DNA from: Conchiformibius steedae
GTDB taxonomy: Bacteria; Pseudomonadota; Gammaproteobacteria; Burkholderiales; Neisseriaceae
Assembly: GCF_014054725.1 (NCBI RefSeq)
Contig: NZ_CP059563.1
Coordinates: 1,949,749-2,013,748 of the forward strand
Direction: 5' to 3'
DNA length: 64,000 bases
Of the stretch, positions 1-9,677 are shown one piece after another. The translations under genes and the position numbers were made by a program. The notes below the pieces were generated by a model. It did no database searches. It saw only the letters and a list, made by a program, of their open reading frames with translations, and had not been told where the DNA came from. The stretch's first letter is position 1. Every line of letters begins with the position of its first letter.

Positions 1-812
1 TCCGCCGCCGCAGGGTCAAAACGGGCGTTAAACGCTTCATTGGTGCCATACGCCAAAATCACCAAATCGGCACGGGTTTGCGCCAAATCTTGTTGCCAAT
101 CTTGTCGCCAAGCAGACCATTGCGACAACTGCGAACCGTTAATCCCCAGCGCCGACACCACCGCACCGCGTTTGCCGTTTTCCACACCCACCGCGCCGAT
201 GTCCCACACGCTACCCTTTGGCACGCTAAACTGCACGGGCAACACCGCTTCTACGGCAATCGGTTGCCAACCCTGCGCTGCTGCGGTTTCGGTATGTCTG
301 CCCTGCCCGTCCCGCAGCAATAAAGCACCGTCGCCCGCCACCCGCCGCGCCACCAGTTGCACGGATTGTGTGTCTGCCGATGCACGCGCTTCTGCCGCCG
401 CCAAAGCCAACGTTTTGCCTGCCTGCGAACGCGCCACCACCCCGCCCAAAGGAAAATCCAAACGGCTTTTACGCATATCCAGCGTTTGCCAACCGTTTTG
501 ATAACGCACCGTTGTCACCCGTTGTCCTTTAACGCTTTGTGGAAACACCCAACCGATGCCACCGTCGCCCCAACGCTGCTGCAAACGGCGGCGCAGTTCA
601 TCAGTAAAAAATCCGCCTGCGGTATGCGAATCGCCCAATTGCAGCACACGGAATACTACATTTTCGCCCTGTTCCAACTGCGCCAGCTTCTGTCGCCACG
701 GTGCAGACGGATTTGCGCCGTAATCCTGCACACTATCGGCAAACGCCGCCGTACCCACCGTTAAACCACACACCACCGCCACACCACGCCCAATATATTG
801 ACCCCAATTCAC
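1..812 (-). CDS. ape1: Peptidoglycan O-acetylesterase Ape1, SGNH hydrolase (3' part outside window)
   Basis: Removes O-acetyl groups from MurNAc in the periplasm so that lytic transglycosylases can act. The translation from a GTG at 812 (AGGAAAA ribosome site just upstream) starts with a signal peptide ending in AFA at residue 26. It then shows the SGNH block I GDSHT around residues 61-65 (Ser63 as nucleophile) and a later YGTNEAFN block. The C-terminal Asp-x-x-His block lies beyond base 1, so the gene is partial here. It follows patA and patB on the same strand, which fits the O-acetylation cluster known in Neisseria. A strong terminator separates it from patB, so it may have its own promoter. 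Family assignment is confident; the Ape1 name also relies on context. Confidence 0.85.
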   Translation of the reverse strand, partial: MNWGQYIGRGVAVVCGLTVGTAAFADSVQDYGANPSAPWRQKLAQLEQGENVVFRVLQLGDSHTAGGFFTDELRRRLQQRWGDGGIGWVFPQSVKGQRVTTVRYQNGWQTLDMRKSRLDFPLGGVVARSQAGKTLALAAAEARASADTQSVQLVARRVAGDGALLLRDGQGRHTETAAAQGWQPIAVEAVLPVQFSVPKGSVWDIGAVGVENGKRGAVVSALGINGSQLSQWSAWRQDWQQDLAQTRADLVILAYGTNEAFNARFDPAAA

Positions 813-887
813 GATTGTTTTCCTATCCAAAAATTCTCATTTTAGAACAATGCCCGTTTACCCCGCAGCTTTAACACCGCAAAAAAC

Positions 888-923
888 ATCGCGCCGTCTG
901 AAAAAAACATCAGACGGCGCGAT
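888..923 (-). terminator. Terminator built from an inverted pair of uptake-like words
   Basis: A 14-bp perfect stem (888-901 with 910-923) contains GCCGTCTGA on both arms, and on the minus strand it is followed by GTTTTTT. It lies just past the patB stop. Inverted DNA-uptake-sequence pairs serving as terminators are typical of Neisseriaceae. Confidence 0.8.
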
Positions 924-942
924 TTTAAAGTGAGGGCAAACC

Positions 943-2079
943 CTATTGTTGATACGACAACTGCCGTTCAATAAAATCCGCCACCAACTGCTGACCCTGC
1001 GTGGTAAAGTGAATCCCGTCCTTGCTGCGAACGCGCACGGTTTCGCCTTCCACCGTAATCGAATCTTGATATTCTCCGCTGTGGTCGCTCAACCAATCGG
1101 CGGTTTCCAGCCACAAAACGTGCGGATATTTGTCTTTTAAAGCTCGCGCTAATACTTGATTCACATAAATCATCTGTTTGTCCAACTTTTCACGCTTCAT
1201 GCGCGGCACACCCAACCACACGATTTTCGCGCCTGCTTTGTCGGCAGCCGCCACAATCCGCGCCACGCGTTTGGCGTATTCTTCTTCCCATTCCTGCGAT
1301 TCAAATTTCAAATATTTGGCAGCGGGATTATCGGGATTGGGGAAATCCCACGGGTCATTTGCGCCAATCAGCACCACCAGCAATTTGATGGTGTCGTCTT
1401 CCGCCAAATGCTGCTCGATGGTAGCGGGCCAGTCAAAAAATTTGGGATACGCCAAACCCGTGCTTTGTTTACTTAAATTCAGCGAATCGATTTGATGCTG
1501 GCTTTTTAAGGTTTTTTGTAGATGCGGTGCCACGCCCTGCAGCATGGAATCGCCCGCAAACAAGACTTTATTGCCCGGTGCCAGCAAAATGGTTTTGTCG
1601 GCAGTAGCGGCAGGCTTGGGCGCGGGTGCAGACGCAGCAGGTGTGGCAGCAGCCGCTTCTTCAGCCTGATGGGTGGGATAGAGCTTGTCCACTTCGGGCT
1701 TGGCAGGTTTTTTTGTTTTAACGGTGTGAACGGGCTTGGGGGCTTCGGGGACACGCCACTGCGCCACCCATTGGGTGTTCTGCTCGCTAAAGCCGTTACG
1801 CAAATTATCGTAAGCACCGTTCAGGCTGTCTTGCAGCTGTCCGCCTGCCCGCCACAGCGGTATGGTTTCCAATGCCAAAAACGGGCTGTCGGTATGATAG
1901 GTTTGCTGCCAATACGCACTGATGGATTTTTGCGCGAACCAAATGGTCAGCCATGCCACACTCATCAGCACAAAATACAGCCACAACAGCCGTTTGGCAA
2001 ACGAATAGCGTTTGTTACGGCGGCGTTTGGCGGGAAACAGCACGGTTTTGGCTTGACCGTTGTCGTCAGAAGTGAGCAT
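943..2079 (-). CDS. patB: Peptidoglycan O-acetyltransferase PatB-like, membrane-anchored SGNH protein
   Basis: Transfers acetyl groups, exported by the MBOAT partner PatA, to MurNAc in the periplasm. The start is set at ATG 2079, which overlaps the end of patA by 14 bases. An in-frame start at 2112 would overlap by 47 and is less likely. One membrane segment (about residues 32-50, LLWLYFVLMSVAWL) is followed by a proline/alanine/lysine-rich linker to about residue 160. The SGNH domain then carries AGDSM (nucleophile Ser), the IGANDPWDF block and a C-terminal DGIHFT block that supplies the Asp-x-x-His of the triad. Neighbours patA and ape1 support the role. Sequence alone cannot fully exclude another DUF459-type acyl transferase or hydrolase. 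Confidence 0.85.
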   Translation of the reverse strand: MLTSDDNGQAKTVLFPAKRRRNKRYSFAKRLLWLYFVLMSVAWLTIWFAQKSISAYWQQTYHTDSPFLALETIPLWRAGGQLQDSLNGAYDNLRNGFSEQNTQWVAQWRVPEAPKPVHTVKTKKPAKPEVDKLYPTHQAEEAAAATPAASAPAPKPAATADKTILLAPGNKVLFAGDSMLQGVAPHLQKTLKSQHQIDSLNLSKQSTGLAYPKFFDWPATIEQHLAEDDTIKLLVVLIGANDPWDFPNPDNPAAKYLKFESQEWEEEYAKRVARIVAAADKAGAKIVWLGVPRMKREKLDKQMIYVNQVLARALKDKYPHVLWLETADWLSDHSGEYQDSITVEGETVRVRSKDGIHFTTQGQQLVADFIERQLSYQQ

Positions 2080-3499
2080 AGATAAACCCCGGAATGCCCG
2101 CAGGGGCAACAATCATCAGAAAAAACAACACCGCAGCAATCGGAAACGGCCACGCCCAATACGGCAGCCGCGCCAACATCCGCACAAAACGGCGGAACAG
2201 CCACACCAGCTTACGGTAAAACAGCAATGCCAATGCCATCAGCACCAGCACCGCCAGCACGCCCAAATCGGGCATGTGCCAACCGCGCCCGCCGCCCAAC
2301 AGGGCTTTAAACACCAAACCCGCGTCGCCCAAAGAAGACGTGGCAAAAATCACAAAGGTAAAGCAAACAAAGTTTACCGTAGTAAAAATGCCCACGGCAC
2401 GTCCCCACGGAAACGACAATGCCAAGGCTTCACGCCCGAAACGGCGGTCGGCAAGGTTCAGCCCCACAAACGCCAGCCCGTGCAAAAAGCCCCACAACAA
2501 AAAGTTCCAGCCGTAGCCGTGCCAAATGCCCGACAACAGCATCGCCGCCATCACATTGATTTGTGTGCGCGTAAAACTGATGCGGCTGCCGCCCAAAGGA
2601 ATATAAATATAATCGCGAATCCAAGTAGAAAGCGTAATGTGCCAGCGTTCCCAAAAGCTGCGGATATTGGACGCATGCAAAGGCATGCGGAAGTTTTGCG
2701 GCAAACGGAAGCCCAACAGCATCGCCATACCGATTACCAAATCCGTATAGCCCGAAAAATCCAAAAACAACTGCACCGTATAACCGTACACCGCTGCCAG
2801 CACCGCCCACGCATCGTATTGCAGCGGATTGGCAAATACAGGCACCACCCAGCCTTCATTTAACGTGCCCGCTAACCACCATTTTTTAATCAAACCCAAT
2901 AAAATCAAGCTGATTGCCAAAGCGGGTTTAATCACAGTACGGCGCGGGGCGCGGATTTGCGCCGCAAAACCCGTTTGAATTCCATCTACCGTTTTAAAAT
3001 CATCGGCACGGATAATCGGACCTGAAGTAATGGTTGGGAAAAAGCTCAAGTGAAACAACAGCTCGTGCCATTGCAAACGCGCAGCGGGACGTTTGCTTGC
3101 CGACACCATATAGGCAATTGCCTGAAAGGTATAATACGAAATGCCCAAAGGCATCAGAATATCCACCACGCCCGCGCCCAATAATTCGCGCAACTGCGGA
3201 CGGAAAAAGTCAAAATACTTAAAAAAGCCCAAATTGACCAAGGACAGCACAATGCCCACGCGCAGCCAGTATTTGCGCTGCAAATCATCGCGGCTGAGTG
3301 CCATTTTTTCCGTAACCACATACACCGCCGAGGCAAACAGCACCACCGCCAATGCAAACAGGGGATTGACCGCTGCCAAACAGCCCAAACCCACAACCAA
3401 CAGCAACAGGTTTTGCAGGCGCGGCGTTTCCGCCAAAGCCCAATATAGCGGAAACAGGCAAAGAAAAAATACAGCAAACTCAATAGATAAAAACGACAT
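2066..3499 (-). CDS. patA: MBOAT membrane acyltransferase, peptidoglycan O-acetylation PatA
   Basis: Polytopic inner-membrane protein of the MBOAT/AlgI family (477 residues, about 10-12 hydrophobic segments), thought to move acetyl groups across the membrane for PatB. Visible family marks are ITSGPIIRADDF near residue 160, FRMPLHASNIRSFWERWHITLSTW and the conserved active-site histidine region SGIWHGYGWNFLLWGFLHG in the second half. AlgI in alginate O-acetylation is the closest named alternative. The SGNH protein translated directly after it and an Ape1-type esterase next in line favour peptidoglycan. The ribosome site ahead of ATG 3499 is weak. Confidence 0.88.
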   Translation of the reverse strand: MSFLSIEFAVFFLCLFPLYWALAETPRLQNLLLLVVGLGCLAAVNPLFALAVVLFASAVYVVTEKMALSRDDLQRKYWLRVGIVLSLVNLGFFKYFDFFRPQLRELLGAGVVDILMPLGISYYTFQAIAYMVSASKRPAARLQWHELLFHLSFFPTITSGPIIRADDFKTVDGIQTGFAAQIRAPRRTVIKPALAISLILLGLIKKWWLAGTLNEGWVVPVFANPLQYDAWAVLAAVYGYTVQLFLDFSGYTDLVIGMAMLLGFRLPQNFRMPLHASNIRSFWERWHITLSTWIRDYIYIPLGGSRISFTRTQINVMAAMLLSGIWHGYGWNFLLWGFLHGLAFVGLNLADRRFGREALALSFPWGRAVGIFTTVNFVCFTFVIFATSSLGDAGLVFKALLGGGRGWHMPDLGVLAVLVLMALALLFYRKLVWLFRRFVRMLARLPYWAWPFPIAAVLFFLMIVAPAGIPGFIYAHF

Positions 3500-3631
3500 G
3501 ATTCACACGCGGCGGGCAAAGGGGTCAAAAATAAAAAACCAAACCCCATTCGCGCCAGTAACACGCACGAATACGGGTTCTAAAAACGTGATGGTAACAT
3601 ATTTTGTCCTTTCCGCACCGCTGCGCCGCAA

Positions 3632-3664
3632 CAAAAACACCCCGAAACCTAGGGTTTCGGGGTG
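3632..3664 (-). terminator. dnaK transcription terminator
   Basis: A 12-bp perfect stem (3638-3649 with 3653-3664, CACCCCGAAACC) has a 3-base loop, and the minus-strand transcript continues with TTTTTG. It lies 25 bases after the dnaK stop and isolates dnaK from patA. Confidence 0.85.
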
Positions 3665-3688
3665 TGCTTTCAGATTATCAGACAGGAA

Positions 3689-5617
3689 TTAGCCTTTTTT
3701 GTCTTTCACTTCTTGGAATTCGGCATCTACCACATCGTCATCTTTGCCTTTATTGGGCGCATCGGCGTTGGCGGGGTCGGCGGCTGCTTCGGCTTGCGCC
3801 TGTGCGTACACCATCTCGCCCAGCTTGCGGCTAACGGTACCCAAGTTCTCGGTTTTGGCATCAATTTCGGCTTTGTCGTCGCCTTTTACGGCTTCTTCGG
3901 TTTCTGCCAAAGCGGTTTCAATTTGGGCTTTTTCATCCGCTTCCAGTTTGTCGCCGTATTCTTCCAGCGATTTTTTCACTGAGTGAATCATCATTTCTGC
4001 CTGATTACGGCTGAACACCAATTCCACCAGTTTTTTATCTTCTTCGGCATTGGCTTCCGCATCTTTTACCATGCGTTCGATTTCTTCCTCGCTCAAGCCT
4101 GAAGAACCTTGAATGGTAATGTTGGCGGCTTTGCCTGTGCCTTTATCTTTGGCGGAAACGTGCAAAATACCGTTGGCATCAATATCAAAAGTCACTTCAA
4201 TTTGCGGTACGCCACGCGGTGCGGGCGGAATATCGCCCAAATTAAACTGACCCAATGATTTATTCGCTGCCGCACGCTCACGCTCGCCTTGCAAAACGTG
4301 GATGGTTACCGCGCTTTGGTTGTTTTCGGCAGTAGAGAACACTTGGTTGGCTTTGGTGGGAATGGTGGTGTTTTTGTTGATGAGTTTGGTCATCACACCA
4401 CCCATGGTTTCAATACCCAAAGACAAGGGGGTTACGTCCAACAGCAATACGTCGTTACGACCACCGCCCAATACTTCGCCCTGAATGGCTGCGCCCACGG
4501 CAACAGCTTCATCGGGATTCACGTCTTTGCGCGGTTCTTTACCAAAGAAGGCTTTAACGGCTTCTTGTACTTTCGGCATACGGGTTTGACCACCCACCAA
4601 AATCACATCGTCAATATCCGATGCGCTCAAGCCTGCGTCTTTCAAGGCAATGCGGCAAGGATCGATGGAACGCGCCACCAAATCTTCTACCAAAGATTCA
4701 AATTTGGCACGGGTAATTTTCATTGCCAAGTGTTTCGGACCTGTCGCATCCATGGTGATGTAAGGCAGGTTGATTTCGGTTTGCTGACCGCTGGACAACT
4801 CAATTTTGGCTTTTTCTGCTGCTTCTTTCAAGCGTTGCAATGCCATTACATCATTTTTCAAATCAATGCCTTGTTCTTTTTTGAATTCAGCAATGATGTG
4901 GTCAATAATGCGTTGGTCAAAATCTTCGCCACCCAAGAAAGTGTCGCCGTTGGTTGCCAATACTTCAAACTGTTTGTCGCCATCTACATCGGCGATTTCA
5001 ATAATGGAAATGTCAAACGTACCGCCACCCAAGTCGTACACGGCAATTTTGCGGTCGCCGCCCGATACTTTGTCCATACCAAATGCCAAAGCAGCGGCAG
5101 TCGGCTCGTTAATGATGCGTTTTACGTCCAAACCCGCAATACGACCTGCGTCTTTAGTGGCTTGGCGTTGGCTGTCGTTAAAGTAAGCGGGAACGGTAAT
5201 CACCGCTTCGGTAATTTTTTCGCCCAAATAGCTTTCGGCGGCTTCTTTCATTTTACGCAGTACTTCGGCGGAAATCTGCGGCGGCGACAATTCTTTGCCT
5301 TGCGCTTTTACCCATGCATCACCATTGGCGGAAGCAATGATGTCAAAAGGCATGGTTTCAATGTCGCGTTGAACTTCGTTATCAGAGAATTTGTGACCAA
5401 TCAAACGTTTGGCGGCGTAAATGGTGTTTTTGGCATTGGTAACGGCTTGGCGTTTGGCGGGCGCACCCACCAAAATTTCGCCGCCGTCCAAATAAGCAAT
5501 CACGGAAGGCGTGGTGCGCGCGCCTTCGGCGTTTTCAATCACTTTGGTTTGACCGTTTTCGGAAACCGCTACACAAGAGTTGGTGGTACCCAAATCAATA
5601 CCGATGACTTTTGCCAT
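3689..5617 (-). CDS. dnaK: Molecular chaperone DnaK (Hsp70)
   Basis: Cytosolic ATP-dependent chaperone working with DnaJ and GrpE. The 642 residues match the usual length. Diagnostic segments are the phosphate loop [13 protein letters not shown] at residues 6-18, [24 protein letters not shown], the DLGGGTFD motif near residue 198, and [11 protein letters not shown] near residue 340. A substrate-binding domain from about 395 and a lid ending in the acidic EFQEV tail follow. GAGCAAAAC before the ATG includes the ribosome site. It stands alone: dnaJ and grpE are not in the window. Two promoters of heat-shock sigma type lie upstream (5657-5684 and 5732-5759). Confidence 0.99.
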   Translation of the reverse strand: MAKVIGIDLGTTNSCVAVSENGQTKVIENAEGARTTPSVIAYLDGGEILVGAPAKRQAVTNAKNTIYAAKRLIGHKFSDNEVQRDIETMPFDIIASANGDAWVKAQGKELSPPQISAEVLRKMKEAAESYLGEKITEAVITVPAYFNDSQRQATKDAGRIAGLDVKRIINEPTAAALAFGMDKVSGGDRKIAVYDLGGGTFDISIIEIADVDGDKQFEVLATNGDTFLGGEDFDQRIIDHIIAEFKKEQGIDLKNDVMALQRLKEAAEKAKIELSSGQQTEINLPYITMDATGPKHLAMKITRAKFESLVEDLVARSIDPCRIALKDAGLSASDIDDVILVGGQTRMPKVQEAVKAFFGKEPRKDVNPDEAVAVGAAIQGEVLGGGRNDVLLLDVTPLSLGIETMGGVMTKLINKNTTIPTKANQVFSTAENNQSAVTIHVLQGERERAAANKSLGQFNLGDIPPAPRGVPQIEVTFDIDANGILHVSAKDKGTGKAANITIQGSSGLSEEEIERMVKDAEANAEEDKKLVELVFSRNQAEMMIHSVKKSLEEYGDKLEADEKAQIETALAETEEAVKGDDKAEIDAKTENLGTVSRKLGEMVYAQAQAEAAADPANADAPNKGKDDDVVDAEFQEVKDKKG

Positions 5618-5656
5618 AATGTTTTGCTCCTGAAAATTTAAAAACTGATGTTTGTA

Positions 5657-5684
5657 TAATGGGGATACAGGCGGCGGTTTTCAA
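5657..5684 (-). promoter_or_regulatory. Proximal sigma-32-type heat-shock promoter of dnaK
   Basis: On the minus strand TTGAAA (5679-5684) and CCCCATTA (5657-5664) are 14 bp apart. This is close to the RpoH consensus CTTGAAA-N11-16-CCCCATNT, and the position is about 40 bases before the start codon. Confidence 0.75.
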
Positions 5685-5731
5685 CTGCTTTTTATCTGAA
5701 ATAAACCGCTGCTGCATCTGTGATGTCTGCA

Positions 5732-5759
5732 AAATAGGGGGCAGGCTGCACTTTTCAAG
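5732..5759 (-). promoter_or_regulatory. Distal sigma-32-type heat-shock promoter of dnaK
   Basis: On the minus strand CTTGAAA (5753-5759) and CCCTATTT (5732-5739) are 13 bp apart, again close to the RpoH consensus. The two sites are separated by about 75 bp, which suggests a tandem heat-shock promoter. Confidence 0.65.
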
Positions 5760-5817
5760 TGCCATCAGCAAAGTTTTTTCTACAAACACGCCCCATATTC
5801 AAAAAATTGAATAAAAT

Positions 5818-5849
5818 AAACCCGTTGCACTTTAAAATGCAACGGGTTT
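5818..5849 (-). terminator. fbpA terminator
   Basis: A perfect 12-bp stem AAACCCGTTGCA (5818-5829) pairs with TGCAACGGGTTT (5838-5849), and the minus strand continues ATTTTATTC. It lies 34 bases past the fbpA stop. Confidence 0.8.
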
Positions 5850-5882
5850 GGCATTACGGTTTTATCCGTTTCAACAGGCTAA

Positions 5883-6878
5883 TTATTTAAAACCTGCTTT
5901 TTTCATCAACATAATGGCTTTTGCTTGATTGGCACCTGCGATGGATACATTGATAACATCTTGTTTGAATTTGCCCCAAGCAGCCACTTGGGCATGCGGT
6001 GCGATTTTGGGATTGGCGGGGTATTCGCGGTTTTCGTCCACAAACAGGTTTTGTGCTTCGGGGCTGCTGAGCCATTCAATGAATTTTTGCGCTTCGGCAG
6101 GTTGTTTGCTGTGTTTGGCAACGCCCGCGCCCGATACGTTGACATGCGTACCGCGTGCTTTTTGGTCAGCAAAGAAAGGACGCACTTTGGCAGAGGGGTT
6201 TTTCTTCAGCAAACGTCCCAAATAGTAGGTGTTGGTAATGCCTACGTCGCAACGCCCTGCATCAATGGCTTCCAATAATTGGGTGTCGTTGGAAAACGGT
6301 GCAGCGGCTAAATTATCCACCCAGCCTTTAACAATGCGGGCGGTTTCGGCTTCGCCTTTGTTGGCAATCATGGTGCCAACTAAAGATTGGTTATAGACAT
6401 TGTTAGAGGTACGCAGACACAGTTTGCCTTTCCATTTGGGGTCTGCCAAATCGGCATAGGTGGAAAGCTGGGAAGGCTTCACTTTGGTGGGGTTGTACAT
6501 AATGGTGCGGGCGCGTACAGACAAACCAAACCAGCGGTTAGCGGGGTCGCGCAGGTGGGCGGGAATATTGGCTTTCAGGGTGTTAGACTGAATCGGACGC
6601 AACAAACCCATTTGGGTGGCCTGCCACAGATTGCCGCCATCTACAGTAATAAACACGTCGGCGGGGCTGTTGCTGCCTTCGGCTTTCAGTTTTGCCATCA
6701 GCGGACCAGCTTTGTCTTCCACCAATTTGATTTTGTGTCCCGTTTTTTGCTCGTATTTGGCGGCAATGGGCTTCAGCAATTCGGTAGAACGTGAAGAATA
6801 CACCACCAGTTCGGCGGCAAAAGCGGGGGCGGCGGCAAACAGTGCGGCGGCGGATACGGCAAGGGCTTTGCGAATCAT
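5883..6878 (-). CDS. fbpA: Periplasmic ferric iron-binding protein FbpA
   Basis: Captures Fe3+ in the periplasm and hands it to FbpBC. The 331-residue protein has a signal peptide with cleavage after PAFA (about residue 21). The mature N-terminus [15 protein letters not shown] and the [14 protein letters not shown] segment are typical of the FbpA/FutA class. The paired tyrosines of TNTYYLGRL (near residue 217) match the iron-ligand tyrosines of FbpA. Usually fbpABC is one operon. Here fbpA is transcribed away from fbpBC and shares a 184-bp intergenic region with it, so substrate-binding protein and transporter have separate promoters. Confidence 0.95.
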   Translation of the reverse strand: MIRKALAVSAAALFAAAPAFAAELVVYSSRSTELLKPIAAKYEQKTGHKIKLVEDKAGPLMAKLKAEGSNSPADVFITVDGGNLWQATQMGLLRPIQSNTLKANIPAHLRDPANRWFGLSVRARTIMYNPTKVKPSQLSTYADLADPKWKGKLCLRTSNNVYNQSLVGTMIANKGEAETARIVKGWVDNLAAAPFSNDTQLLEAIDAGRCDVGITNTYYLGRLLKKNPSAKVRPFFADQKARGTHVNVSGAGVAKHSKQPAEAQKFIEWLSSPEAQNLFVDENREYPANPKIAPHAQVAAWGKFKQDVINVSIAGANQAKAIMLMKKAGFK

Positions 6879-6953
6879 GGGTCATTCCTTGGGTTGAGAA
6901 TAAAAAGCGCAAGATTGCGGCATGGATGCGCCTTCAGGCGCACCGGCAGGGGG

Positions 6954-6983
6954 CATTCTAATGTAAATGCTTGTTGCGAACAA
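6954..6983 (-). promoter_or_regulatory. fbpA promoter with overlapping palindromic operator candidate
   Basis: On the minus strand TTGTTC (6978-6983) and TAGAAT (6955-6960) are exactly 17 bp apart. The -10 box lies inside an imperfect palindrome GCATTCTAATGTAAATGC (6954-6971). A repressor there would block RNA polymerase, and Fur would be the expected regulator of fbpA. The match to the classic Fur box is only partial, so the operator call is an inference. Confidence 0.5.
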
Positions 6984-7024
6984 GAGACGTTATCATTTTT
7001 TTCCGCACTTTAGGCTTGACACGC

Positions 7025-7030
7025 TATAAT
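7025..7030 (+). promoter_or_regulatory. Candidate -10 box for fbpBC
   Basis: A perfect TATAAT lies 33 bases before the fbpB start. The -35 region 17-18 bp upstream (TTCCGC) is poor. The TTGACA-like word at 7016 is too close to serve as its partner. Confidence 0.4.
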
Positions 7031-7062
7031 CGCGCTTTTGTTTTTCCCGACTGCCTGACACC

Positions 7063-8658
7063 ATGTTTGCCAAAACTTTGCCGCGTCTGTGGCTGCTATT
7101 GTGTGTGTTGCTGACTTTGATTCCCATCGGCGTGATTGTGGCCGCTTGGGGCGAATTTGACCGCGAAATTTGGGCGTTTTTATTGGAACACCAGCTGCCT
7201 TTGCTGTTAAAAAACACGCTGCTGCTGGCATTGGGCGTGGGCGTGGGGGTGACGCTGCTGGGAACATCATTGGCGTGGCTGACGGCAGTATATGATTTTC
7301 CGCTGCGGCGCGTGTTTTTTTGGGCGTTGATGCTGCCTTTGGCAGTGCCTGCTTATGTGTTGGCGTTTGTGCAAATCGGTTTTACCGATTACAGCAGTCC
7401 GTTTGCCACTTGGCTGCGCGAAAGCCACAGCTGGGTGTTTCCCGATATCCGCAACGGCTGGGGGCTGGTGCTGGTGATGAGTTTAAGCTTTTATCCGTAT
7501 GTGTATTTGCTGGCACGGAATGCGTTTTCGGGCATGGGACGACAGGCTTTGGAAGCGGGCGCGTCTTTGGGTTTGTCGCCGTGGCGAGCGTTTGTGAAAG
7601 TGGCGTTGCCGATGGCGCGTCCGTGGATTGCGGGGGGAACGGTGTTAGCACTGATGGAAACTTTGGCGGATTTCGGTACGGTATCGGTGTTCGGTTACGA
7701 TACGTTTACCACTGCCATTTACGATACTTGGTTCGGTATGTTTTCGCTGGAAACCGCCAAGCAGTTGGCAGCGATTCTGATTACGGGTGTGTTTGTGTTA
7801 TTGGTGTTGGAACAGCTGGGGCGCGGGGCGCGGCGTTTTCACCGCAGCGACAACAGCGGTAACCGTCCGCGTCAGCCTTTACGCGGTTGGCAAGCATGGG
7901 CGGCGGCGGCGTATTGCGGGCTGGTGCTGCTGTCGGCGTTTGTCCTACCCGTGCTGCAATTGGTGTGGTGGGCGCACGAAACGTGGAATGAAGTGTTTAA
8001 CGCGGAATTGTGGGCGCAGGCGTGGCATTCGTTTGCAGGGGGCATGATGGCAGCGGGATTCACGGCAATAACCGCCATCTTGCTGGCACTTGCCAAACGC
8101 GCCGACCACAGCCGTTTTGCTGCTGTTGGCGCACGGCTGGCGACTTTGGGCTATGCTGTTCCGGGGACGGTGTTGGCGGTGGGGGTGTTTGTGCCTGTGG
8201 CGGCGTTAGACAATGCCTTAATCGCCTTTTTCAAACTGCCCGAAGAAACCACGGCGATATTTAAAGGCACGCTGGCGGTGCTGCTGCTGGCGTATCTGAT
8301 TCGCTTTTTGGCGGTGGCGTATGCCTCGGCGGAAGCGGGTTTGGAACGCATCAGCCCCAATCAGGCAGAAGCGGCGCGTTCGCTGGGCTGCACGGGCTGG
8401 GGCGTGTTGCGGCGGGTGTATCTGCCGCTGTTAAAAAGCGCGGGGGCAACTGCCGTGTTGATGGTATTTGTGGACATTATGAAAGAAATGCCGATTACGC
8501 TGATGATGCGCCCTTATGATTGGGACACTTTGGCGGTGCGGATTTACTCGTTTACCGGTGAAGGGCTGTTTGCCCAAGCCTCGCTGCCCGCCCTGCTGAT
8601 TGTGCTGACGGGACTGCTTCCCGTTATTTTGTTTTCACGCGCCGAGCAAACATCATGA
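7063..8658 (+). CDS. fbpB: Iron(III) ABC transporter permease FbpB
   Basis: Inner-membrane permease of the ferric-iron transporter, 531 residues with about 12 membrane segments in two homologous halves, as in FbpB and other fused thiamine/iron-type permeases. Each half carries the permease (EAA) loop that contacts the ATPase: EAGASLGLSPWRAFVKVALP near residue 167 and EAARSLGCTGWGVLRRVYLP near residue 437. The last base pairs overlap fbpC (ATGA), which implies translational coupling. Start ATG 7063 is the first in frame after a TATAAT box. Confidence 0.93.
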   Translation: MFAKTLPRLWLLLCVLLTLIPIGVIVAAWGEFDREIWAFLLEHQLPLLLKNTLLLALGVGVGVTLLGTSLAWLTAVYDFPLRRVFFWALMLPLAVPAYVLAFVQIGFTDYSSPFATWLRESHSWVFPDIRNGWGLVLVMSLSFYPYVYLLARNAFSGMGRQALEAGASLGLSPWRAFVKVALPMARPWIAGGTVLALMETLADFGTVSVFGYDTFTTAIYDTWFGMFSLETAKQLAAILITGVFVLLVLEQLGRGARRFHRSDNSGNRPRQPLRGWQAWAAAAYCGLVLLSAFVLPVLQLVWWAHETWNEVFNAELWAQAWHSFAGGMMAAGFTAITAILLALAKRADHSRFAAVGARLATLGYAVPGTVLAVGVFVPVAALDNALIAFFKLPEETTAIFKGTLAVLLLAYLIRFLAVAYASAEAGLERISPNQAEAARSLGCTGWGVLRRVYLPLLKSAGATAVLMVFVDIMKEMPITLMMRPYDWDTLAVRIYSFTGEGLFAQASLPALLIVLTGLLPVILFSRAEQTS

Positions 8659-9677
8659 TTTTAGAAATTTCCAACTTAAACCTCGCCTTTGGTGGCAAAC
8701 CCGTATTAAATGGCTTTGGCTTTGCCTTGGCAGAAGGCGAAACTGCCTGCCTGCTGGGACATTCAGGCTGTGGCAAAACCACTGCCTTGCGCTGTATTGC
8801 GGGTTTTGAAACCGCTGCTTCGGGCAGCATTGCCTTAAAAGGTCGCACCCTGTTTGCCGCAGGCAGCGAAAACATCCCCCCGCACCGCCGCCGCATCGGC
8901 ATGGTGTTTCAGGATTACGCCCTGTTTCCACATTTAAACGTGGCTGCCAACATCGCCTTCGGCATCGCCAAACAACCCGACCGCCAACGCCGTGTAGATG
9001 AACTGTTGGAACTGATTGGTTTGACAGGCTACGGCAAACAATACCCACACCAGCTGTCAGGCGGACAACAACAGCGTGTTGCCCTCGCCCGCGCCCTTGC
9101 CCCGCGCCCCGATTTGATTTTGCTGGACGAACCCTTTTCCAGCCTTGATGCCGATTTACGCGCCCGTTTGTCGCAAGAAGTGCGCCAACTGCTCAAACAA
9201 GAACACACCAGCGCGATACTGGTTACCCACGACCAAAACGAAGCCTTTGCCATGGCAGACAAAATCGGCATGATGGCGCACGGCACGCTGCAACAGTGGG
9301 ACAATCCGCAAAACCTGTACCGCCACCCTGCCACGCCCGATGTTGCCGCCTTTATCGGACAAGGCGCATGGCTGAACGGCATAGTTGCCGCAGACGGCAC
9401 GGTAGAAACCGCTTTGGGGCGCACTGCCGCCGTCCTGCCCGCACAACACAGCGGCAGCGTGCGCCTGCTGGTGCGCCCCGAACACCTGTCTGCCGCCGAA
9501 GACCACACCAACGCCCACATCAGCGAATGCACCTTTACCGGCAGCCATTTCCGTTACCTGCTCACCTTGGATAACGGCGAAAGCCTGTATTGGCTCGACA
9601 GCCAGCACCATCCTGCCGACAGCCGCATCCGCCTGTGTTTTGCCGAAGCCGCCGCACCCGCAGCCTTTAATATTTAG
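8655..9677 (+). CDS. fbpC: Iron(III) ABC transporter ATPase FbpC
   Basis: Cytosolic ATPase that powers FbpB. The 340-residue sequence shows Walker A GHSGCGKTT (about residues 35-43), Q-loop MVFQDYALFPHLNV, signature LSGGQQQRVALARALA, Walker B LILLDEPFSSLD and the switch histidine in LVTHDQ. A TOBE-like regulatory domain occupies the last 110 residues. The stop codon TAG is also the first three bases of a repeat element (9675-9720), so the natural stop may have been altered by an insertion. Confidence 0.95.
   Translation: MILEISNLNLAFGGKPVLNGFGFALAEGETACLLGHSGCGKTTALRCIAGFETAASGSIALKGRTLFAAGSENIPPHRRRIGMVFQDYALFPHLNVAANIAFGIAKQPDRQRRVDELLELIGLTGYGKQYPHQLSGGQQQRVALARALAPRPDLILLDEPFSSLDADLRARLSQEVRQLLKQEHTSAILVTHDQNEAFAMADKIGMMAHGTLQQWDNPQNLYRHPATPDVAAFIGQGAWLNGIVAADGTVETALGRTAAVLPAQHSGSVRLLVRPEHLSAAEDHTNAHISECTFTGSHFRYLLTLDNGESLYWLDSQHHPADSRIRLCFAEAAAPAAFNI

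Noticed and set aside
4289-5641. Plus-strand open frame of 450 codons opposite dnaK
   Set aside because: Its translation has no known motif. It mirrors the codon bias of dnaK on the other strand, a common shadow effect.
7015-7030. TTGACA followed by TATAAT before fbpB as a full promoter
   Set aside because: The two words are only a few bases apart, far from the 16-18 bp required.
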